DNA from: Apostichopus californicus
Lineage: Eukaryota > Echinodermata > Holothuroidea > Aspidochirotida > Stichopodidae
DNA: 25,158 nucleotides
NCBI GenBank assembly: GCA_020650975.1
Contig: JAIPMN010007219.1
Coordinates: 1-25,158 of the forward strand
Direction: 5' to 3'
Positions 19,901 to 25,158 of this stretch are shown one piece after another (position 1 is the stretch's first letter; the number at the start of each line of letters is the position of its first letter). Under the pieces are notes generated by a model. The model saw nothing but the letters and a program-made list of their open reading frames with translations. It was not told the origin of the DNA and searched no databases. Both the position numbers and the translations under genes were made by a program.

Positions 19901-22900
19901 CACATAAAGGAAGATTAATAGTCTGTGGTCACGGAGGTAACTTGGAAGTCAATGGTAATTTCTGCCTCCTGAGTGATGACCATGGTCAAACGTGGCGATG
20001 GGGAGCAGAGATGCTCCCAATACCAGCTTATACTAACAATCAGAATGGAGACTTTGTGCCCGATGAATGCCAGGTAAAGTCTTGTCAGGGGTTCTCATCA
20101 ATAGAATTTTTAAACCCCTCTACCCCCTTGCACACCCTTACCTAAACAACCAGTTTGTGGTTTGTTGCATCATAACGTATAAGTTTTTGTGGAAGTGTGT
20201 CCACTTTGGAAGGATGCTGAACAATATCTTCTCACTCGCCTAAATGAAAAATAGTCGCCACTCCCATTTAATATCATCTGTATACAAAGCTCTGAAGCTT
20301 ACACAACAAGCAACCAAAATTTGTTAAATTTCCAAGATTGTTGGAATGCCCACATAATGTACTGTAAAATTTCATTAAGTTTGATATCCTGCGAATGTTT
20401 TGTCGTTATTTCAAAGATGCAAGGGAAGAAAAACTGACGGTTGTTATCCCATTTAATATGGGTAGCTTTGCACCCCTACACTGCTAGCCAGACTGAATGC
20501 AGCCTGACTCATCTTAACCTCATAGCATAGACAATCATGGATAGTCAGGCAGAGTGTACCTGTGTTTACAAATGAGACTGATCTAGAGTTTAAACAGTTT
20601 TTAATTCCTGTTGGCTACAATTGGCGGAACTGAGCATGTCAAGGTTTTCCTGACTAGTAACCGTTAGTGTGTAGGGGATCACAACTACACATACTCATTT
20701 TTCAAAAGGGGAAATTTTACATTGCACGGGACTTAAGTGAGCACAAGTCGTTAATGGCTGAAAACAGTTGTCCAGTGTGCGTCCATTGGTCATTCATGTT
20801 GCTGGGGTCATTAGTAAGACTTAAGTTTTTGGTGACGTTATTATGTAAAACTAGCTCGGGTTGGGTATTGTCCAGTTCGTCCAGGCAGTATGCAGATGGC
20901 ATTATAGTATAAATACTTTGGCAGCCTTTAGCAAGCTATTACTATGTTTGCTGAGATGCATTATATAGCCCACCAGTTCTTTGTCACTGGTGAGAAGCGA
21001 CTACACAAAAGTTAAAATTAAACTGACACAGCATGTTTGCCGGGCAATAACTTTTTGGAAAAACTGCAGCTGTGCGCACATTTGAATTAATTGAAACCAA
21101 ATGATTTTATCACGGTTTGGGCCAGAAAATAAATCTCCTTAACTGTCAGAATATGAACTGAAATGAAAGATTTTGTCAGCATCCCAGTAGGTTATATGTA
21201 GTTGTAATAAACTAAGAAAGGATTGTTGTTTCATGTTGTTCTGGCAATAGAAGAAAATGTTCCGGGCATCACATGCATCTTGCCTTACAAAACATTCCAG
21301 CCATTTTGATAGTAGCAAAGATATCTCATATTTTCAAATGTTTTCTTTTTCACTTTGTCATTTACCCGACAGCCGATCGAGTTACCGGACGGTTCCATCA
21401 TGCTTAACACCAGGAACCAATACCGTTTCCATTGTAACTGCCGCATGGTCTCCAGGAGCTACGACGGCATGGAGACCATCGACAGGGAGACGATTGGATT
21501 TGACGAAGCCTTAGTGGAACCAGCTGTATCGGCATCCATACTTAGTCACCTTGGCGTCGTATTCTTCTCAAATCCAGCTTCTGAAACAAGCAGTAAGTTT
21601 TAGTCAATTTCTAAAGGAAGACATACGTCTCTAGTCTGGCAGCTTTGAATTGTGAAAAACTAGTGGAGTAATCTTTACATTAACTGAATGCTATGGTAAC
21701 AGGGGTCATGGGCACAAGGAACACATACCCTCCCTCCCATTTTGTGTAAAGCCCTAAACTTGCCCCTTTTTGCAATGACCAGTGCCCCTTTCTAATAAAA
21801 AAAAGGTACCCTTTTCCATGTCTCCTAATTAAAAAATGCCCTTATGTTGAAAAATAAAATTATAATTCTATTTAAAAACATCGTTTTATAAAAAAATTAA
21901 AAACTTTAGACAAAAAAGCTCACTTTCATCTAAGCGATCAAATATGCTAGAAATCGTTGTACAGAATGCACAACAGAATGCACAATGTACAGAATGCACA
22001 ACAGAATGCACAACACAAAGATCCACTTTGTCAGAACTTTCACACCAACTTTCACCTGTAAATCTTTTTTTGGGAAAAAATGAGTTAAATAGTTATTAAC
22101 TACATAGATCTCTATGATAGGTTGAAAGGTCATCGTGGTCAAATGGCTAAGGATTGTTAGAGCCCTGGCCAGATCATTAACCTTGTGTCCTTGGGCAAGG
22201 CACTTTATCTCCATTGCTTTGCTTTTACCCATTTATATAACTGGGGACCTGCAAAGTAACTTGCAGATATAGTTGCGTGCATTGGTTTGTGACTGCACCC
22301 CATGGGAAGCCCCCAGTGGGACATGTTGATGTGGTGCACTATTGTGGCCCCAGGACCAACCGTTTGATTTGTGCACACTTTGGATGTGTGGGTGTGACAA
22401 GTTACCAATGACCAGGTGTTAAATGTTGTAAAAGTTGTGTGAGGGGGCCTTGCCTTGATACAAGACTGAAAACCTTGACACTTTTAAACTTTATCCAATT
22501 GTGTGGGCAACTATCACATGAATAAAGCAAATGGTCCAAATGTTGGTTCATATAAGATACCCAGGAAATGTCCCACCCAAATATCAAAGTCTTAACAAGG
22601 CATCATGAAGCCACATGTATTTCAAATGCTCTTTGTATTATCTTTAATTATTACAATGTTGGTTTTCTGTAATGTAGATGGGTTTTTTGCAAAATACAGA
22701 ATCAAAACTATCGAACCTCGAAAAGGGAACATCTGGCTTGTGTCTCCTTTAAACTTATCTGAGGAAATTATTTCTGAGTGGAGAGTCAAAACTAAAATAG
22801 CTAAAAAGAAATACACGACAGGTGTGTATTTGTAAACAGTTCTCACATTTGGATAAAGTTTTTTGTTTCTGATCTGATACCAACAAACATTAATCTGGGT

Positions 22901-23201
22901 CTATCTCAATGCTCCATTTCACCTTTTCCCTTTTCTTTATTGATTGTTTTTTTTGTTTTTGTCCCTTTCTATGCCGGCAGGAACGAACATGATGCTGAGG
23001 TGGAGTTATGATAACGGAACCACGTGGTCCGGACAACTACCCATCTGGGAATACGCAAGCGGATATAGCTGCTTGACGGCGTTTCCGGATTACGCCAGAT
23101 TTGCGAAACAAAAATACCTTTACCTGGTATTCGAAAAAGGAAAAGAATCGTCCACAGATATGATCGAGTTTGTAAGAATCAGCATAGACGGAACACTGTG
23201 A
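16858..23201 (+). CDS. NEU1: Lysosomal sialidase (NEU1-type exo-alpha-sialidase), six exons, 407 aa
   Basis: Join: 16858-16998, 18735-18918, 19348-19619, 19888-20073, 21373-21592, 22981-23201 (1,224 nt, 408 codons with stop). It hydrolyses terminal sialic acids of glycoproteins and glycolipids; vertebrate NEU1 does this in lysosomes in complex with cathepsin A. Seen: signal peptide ([19 protein letters not shown]); Asp boxes at 105-112, 168-175, 228-235 and 343-350; Arg triad R70, R275, R341; acid/base D94; nucleophile Y363 (SGYS) with E259 (PDECQ); E386. [19 protein letters not shown] and VFFSNPA are NEU1-family signatures. N-glycosylation sequons are at 27, 34, 180 and 346. The length matches NEU1 (about 415), not cytosolic NEU2/3/4, which lack signal peptides. 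Odd: the C-terminus is DGTL where human NEU1 has YGTL. An upstream in-frame TGA bounds the start. Confidence 0.96.
17195..17480. repeat. TAGGCCTA/CCTAGG palindrome cluster
   Basis: Includes GTAGGCTAGGCCTACC near 17196-17212, ATGCCTAGCCTAGGCG near 17264-17280 and ATAGGCCTAGCCTAG near 17461-17475. Such CTAGGCCTA words are, from experience, common in echinoderm and hemichordate noncoding DNA. Confidence 0.55.
17439..17446. promoter_or_regulatory. CLEAR-like E-box TCACGTGA in NEU1 intron 1
   Basis: The palindromic 8-mer TCACGTGA matches the core of the TFEB/TFE3 CLEAR consensus GTCACGTGAC; flanking bases C and A differ. It lies 440 bp downstream of exon 1 of a lysosomal gene, and vertebrate NEU1 is a known TFEB target. 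The link is inference from motif and context. Confidence 0.4.
17985..18585 (-). mobile_element. 5'-truncated CR1/L2-like LINE, 3' end of reverse transcriptase
   Basis: Minus-strand translation gives the last part of a non-LTR retrotransposon protein: [61 protein letters not shown]. One in-frame TAG (18210-18208) follows, after which the frame continues with LLWNKLP...[10 protein letters not shown] to TAA at 18102-18100. The 3' end, GCGCTATATAAGAAC plus TTTATTATTATTATT, is typical of these LINEs. Both 5' truncation and the internal stop mean it is dead. It lies antisense in NEU1 intron 1. Confidence 0.88.
18735..18918 (+). CDS. NEU1: NEU1 exon 2 (first catalytic Arg, start of Asp box 1)
   Basis: Acceptor TTTTATTGCAG| precedes 18735. 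It codes 48-108 plus one base. It contains IYRCP (R70, where NEU1-type enzymes have RIP), D94 in GTGDGG, and RRSFDGG. The donor is G|GTGCAG, a weak match to consensus. It is chosen because joining to 19348 restores SFDGGFEW, an exact Asp box. Reading through would stop after two codons. Confidence 0.9.
18919..19347 (+). other. NEU1 intron 2
   Basis: A 429-bp AT-rich intron splitting the first Asp box. It has a weak GTGCAG donor and a GATGAAG acceptor. Nothing else was seen. Confidence 0.85.
19348..19619 (+). CDS. NEU1: NEU1 exon 3 (Asp box 2)
   Basis: Acceptor GGATGAAG| precedes 19348 and donor ATACAG|GTACTT follows 19619. It codes residues 109-199. It contains [17 protein letters not shown], Asp box SRDDGISW and [10 protein letters not shown], all at the positions expected in NEU1. 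Confidence 0.93.
19888..20073 (+). CDS. NEU1: NEU1 exon 4 (Asp box 3, catalytic Glu)
   Basis: Acceptor TTTTTTTCCAG| precedes 19888 and donor TGCCAG|GTAAAG follows 20073; 62 codons, phase 0. It codes residues 200-261 with GRLIVCGHG, Asp box SDDHGQTW and PDECQ, which holds the Glu that assists the tyrosine nucleophile. Confidence 0.95.
20074..21372 (+). other. NEU1 intron 4
   Basis: A 1.3-kb intron. Short open frames on both strands near 20700-20910 carry no family motif. No repeat was identified with confidence. Confidence 0.8.
21373..21592 (+). CDS. NEU1: NEU1 exon 5 (second catalytic Arg)
   Basis: Acceptor CATTTACCCGACAG| precedes 21373 and donor AGCA|GTAAGT follows 21592. It codes 262-334 plus one base. 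It contains [14 protein letters not shown] (R275), [12 protein letters not shown] and [10 protein letters not shown]. This block is among the most NEU1-like in the protein. Confidence 0.95.
21959..22014. repeat. 28-bp direct tandem duplication
   Basis: Two almost identical 28-bp units, GTACAGAATGCACAACAGAA plus eight bases, each made of two copies of CAGAATGCACAA. It lies in NEU1 intron 5. Confidence 0.9.
22110..22440 (+). mobile_element. Degenerate tRNA-derived SINE
   Basis: The 5' part (CATCGTGGTCAAATGGCTAA, TTAGAGCCCTGGCC) resembles a decayed tRNA head with a D-arm-like A box. It is followed by TGTCCTTGGGCAAGGCACTT, a body word shared by many fish and marine-invertebrate SINEs. The B box is not recognisable, so it is unlikely to be transcribed by Pol III. 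The 3' limit is uncertain. Confidence 0.6.
22981..23201 (+). CDS. NEU1: NEU1 exon 6 (Asp box 4, third Arg, Tyr nucleophile, stop)
   Basis: Acceptor CTATGCCGGCAG| follows a long T tract. The exon completes R335 and codes 336-407. It contains [13 protein letters not shown] (R341, Asp box 343-350), SGYSC (Y363), LVFEKGKE (E386) and the terminus ISIDGTL, then TGA at 23199-23201. Confidence 0.95.
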
Positions 23202-24165
23202 TGAGAAATTGATTTTCCGAGTGAGATCTTTCTCGTGGAGTATTAAACGGTCTCTCTCCAGTTCATTTACAAAAGCAACATCACAGGACTAATTTCTGTT
23301 TGATGAGTTAGAAAGAAATATTTATGCAAGAAGACAAGTTGTAAATCAACCTTGAATCTTTCTGAAACTTTTTCAGTGCAATTTCAATCAGTGGCCTTAA
23401 TCTGTCAGAGATTAAAAGACGAGAATTTTGATTTAGAATCTTCTAAGTACGGTGGCATGATCGAGAAACTGAAATAATCTCATTTAAATGATGACATGCG
23501 ACTTCAATGAGTGTTTGGAGGAGGAGGTAGGGGAAGGCAATGGTGCCAACATTCCCCCTCCCATCCCCTCCCCTTCCCCCCAAGATTAAGCAGCAGGTGT
23601 AACAAAAAGGGATATATATGGGTTCCTTCCTGCAATGTTGCTGAGTGAGTCTATTAAATTTTAATGGGAGACAAGATCTTCTTGCCCAAAGACTAGTTAA
23701 TGTTGCCACCATCCAGCCCCCACCATTCCCACAGATACACACCCGTCTTGGAACTTGATTGACGTTGATAAGAAGTGTCATGATCCTTATCACATATGTC
23801 TTAATTTCGGTCTTTTACAATCTAACGTTCATGTAAATAGGAAATGCTGTCCTCAGTTTCGTGTACCATACATTTAAATTCTGTTGAAAAAAAAAGAAAA
23901 AAAAAATCCTGTATATGACCTAAGAAATGCCAAAGTTAACTACTACTTTTTTTATTACTTTTCAAAGGGAGTTACAAAAATGCTTAACGAAATTACTGAA
24001 AGTGGAAGTTAAAAGTGAAATCAGTTTAATTTTGACTGATTGAGTAACATCCTGGATTAGAAATTAAGATGCTGAGAAAGATGGTTAGTGTGAGGGAGGA
24101 GGTATGTATAGTGAGATGTACCTTCTTATTTTGTCGAAAAAGAAATAAAGATATTAGAGCGTGTA
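23202..24165 (+). other. Probable NEU1 3' UTR
   Basis: From the stop codon to just past the first canonical AATAAA I found. It contains a purine tract (23516-23540) facing a pyrimidine tract (23554-23580) that could pair imperfectly, and A-rich runs at 23886-23907. No other gene was seen. Confidence 0.55.
24144..24149 (+). terminator. Candidate NEU1 polyadenylation signal AATAAA
   Basis: AGAAATAAAGATATTAG is the first canonical hexamer after the stop. ATTAAA variants occur earlier, near 23412 and 23653, so shorter 3' ends are possible. Confidence 0.5.
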
Positions 24166-25158
24166 TTATTACACCAACATGAACAGAACACAGGGTGAAG
24201 AGATATGAAAAGAAATAGAAATATTAGCTGAAACAGTCACCTCGTAGAGAGAGAGGTGTTTAAGCCTTTATTATTATTATGATTATTATGATTATTGTAT
24301 TGTTTGAACTGCTGCAAGAAAAGAATATGGAAGTACAATCCTTTGAGGATTTTGTACCCATTGTACAAAAAGTAAACTTACTGATGATATATTACAATTT
24401 TGTAATGAGAAATTTGGTAAATACCTAATTTTGATACATCCATTTTTTTGTTGAGCATCAAATAGCCAATTATGTTTTTTCAATATTTTGCTATTATTCA
24501 AATATTATTTTGTAAAATTTATATGTAAGAAAGTTTTTAAATATATATCAGATCTACGAAGTAATGTTCAAATGGACTCGTGCCTTTTCATTTCAATTGG
24601 CCCTTGGGCAAACGGTTTAAGAAAAGACAATTTAAGAAAACGGTTTAAGAAAAGACAAAGACAAGAGGGAAAAATGCCTGCGGTACAAAAAGTGCAGTAT
24701 ATAACAGAAGCTATTGTTTCAGTGTTATTTTCAACAATGGCGGGTTTCTGGGTGGGTGGGTGAAAGAAAGGGAAAGGTTGCCAGGGGCATGAAGAGCCAT
24801 GTTGAGCCCTGAGGACATAAATGTTACCAGGTCCCATATTTTTAGGTATATTATGAATTTCATATTTCCTGGGCCCCTTCAATGTGATCTTGATGTTATG
24901 CTGCTCTGGCCCCCCCCCCACCCCTCCCTCCCCTTGTCGTCAAGCTGAACATTGTCTCCCTAATATGAAACAATTAGTGAAGTGAAACGTCTTTGAGAAA
25001 CTTTTACATGGGGTTACAGAGTTTAAACAGTTTAGTTTAGTAGAAAAAAGGATCAGGAGGGACACTTAAGTCCCCATCAAGGACCCTATAGAGAGAGAAA
25101 AAACTGAAGACACAAACACTCAGACCCGATTACAATGCTTAAAGTGCTTGTCCAAAGC
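24166..25158. other. Noncoding flank downstream of NEU1
   Basis: AT-rich, with a TTATTATTATGATTATTATG microsatellite (24266-24296), a 28-bp-period duplication of AACGGTTTAAGAAAAGACAA (24611 and 24639) and a C-rich tract (24909-24935). Two open frames of about 90-117 codons show no recognisable protein features. Confidence 0.7.
24611..24658. repeat. Two-copy 28-bp-period direct repeat
   Basis: AACGGTTTAAGAAAAGACAA occurs at 24611 and again at 24639 with no mismatches over the 20-base core. Confidence 0.85.

Larger units (their letters stand above)
21593..22980 (+). other. NEU1 intron 5
   Basis: A 1.4-kb intron with a short 28-bp tandem duplication (21959-22014) and a degenerate SINE (about 22110-22440). 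An open frame at 22605-22835 lies inside it but lacks usable splice evidence. Confidence 0.82.

Noticed and set aside
22125..22190. tRNA gene
   Set aside because: The tRNA-like head lacks a recognisable B box and cloverleaf pairing, and is followed by SINE body sequence.
22605..22835. 76-codon frame beginning with a hydrophobic segment ([20 protein letters not shown])
   Set aside because: It looks like a signal anchor but lies in NEU1 intron 5. Exons 5 and 6 join directly to give the family sequence, and no splice sites or promoter support it.
24488..24921. Overlapping open frames of 91 and 117 codons on opposite strands
   Set aside because: They lie downstream of the NEU1 polyA signal in repeat-bearing, C-rich DNA, with no recognisable domains or splice context.

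Overview
The window is eukaryotic genomic DNA from an invertebrate deuterostome, most likely an echinoderm. The signs are intron-rich genes with canonical GT/AG junctions, AT-rich introns full of minisatellites, TAGGCCTA-type palindromes, a 5'-truncated CR1/L2-like LINE and a tRNA-derived SINE. The phylum is inferred from style and gene content and is not proven.

Two complete protein-coding genes can be rebuilt exon by exon, and they lie head to head. On the minus strand, ATG at 16021 to stop at 5874, is a six-exon gene of 694 codons. It is the single-copy counterpart of vertebrate SAPCD1/SAPCD2 (suppressor APC domain-containing; spindle-orientation and cell-cortex protein). It has an N-terminal EF-hand-like domain, a long disordered middle with seven tandem repeats of about 28 residues, and a C-terminal coiled coil. 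On the plus strand, ATG at 16858 to stop at 23201, is a six-exon gene of 407 codons for a NEU1-type lysosomal sialidase. It has a signal peptide, four Asp boxes and the expected catalytic residues. The 836 bp between the two start codons must hold both promoters.

Layout: 1-4700 shows no recognisable gene, but has a 16-bp minisatellite (1966-2380), a poly-C tract and degenerate repeats. 4769-5877 is a 40-bp minisatellite of about 28 copies; it starts at the SAPCD stop codon and fills the predicted 3' UTR up to an AATAAA at 4721-4716. 5874-16021 is SAPCD, with a large intron 2 holding a LINE 3' tail and a paired AP-1 palindrome. 16858-23201 is NEU1, with a LINE fragment and a CLEAR-like E-box in intron 1 and a SINE in intron 5. 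23202 to about 24165 is the NEU1 3' UTR. The remainder is noncoding low-complexity DNA.

The two proteins are not known to share a pathway. The pairing is still notable: in humans NEU1 and SAPCD1 both lie in the MHC class III region (6p21.33), and SAPCD2 lies on the 9q34 MHC paralogon. The adjacency here may be a remnant of proto-MHC linkage. I found no defence island, CRISPR array or clearly novel system.
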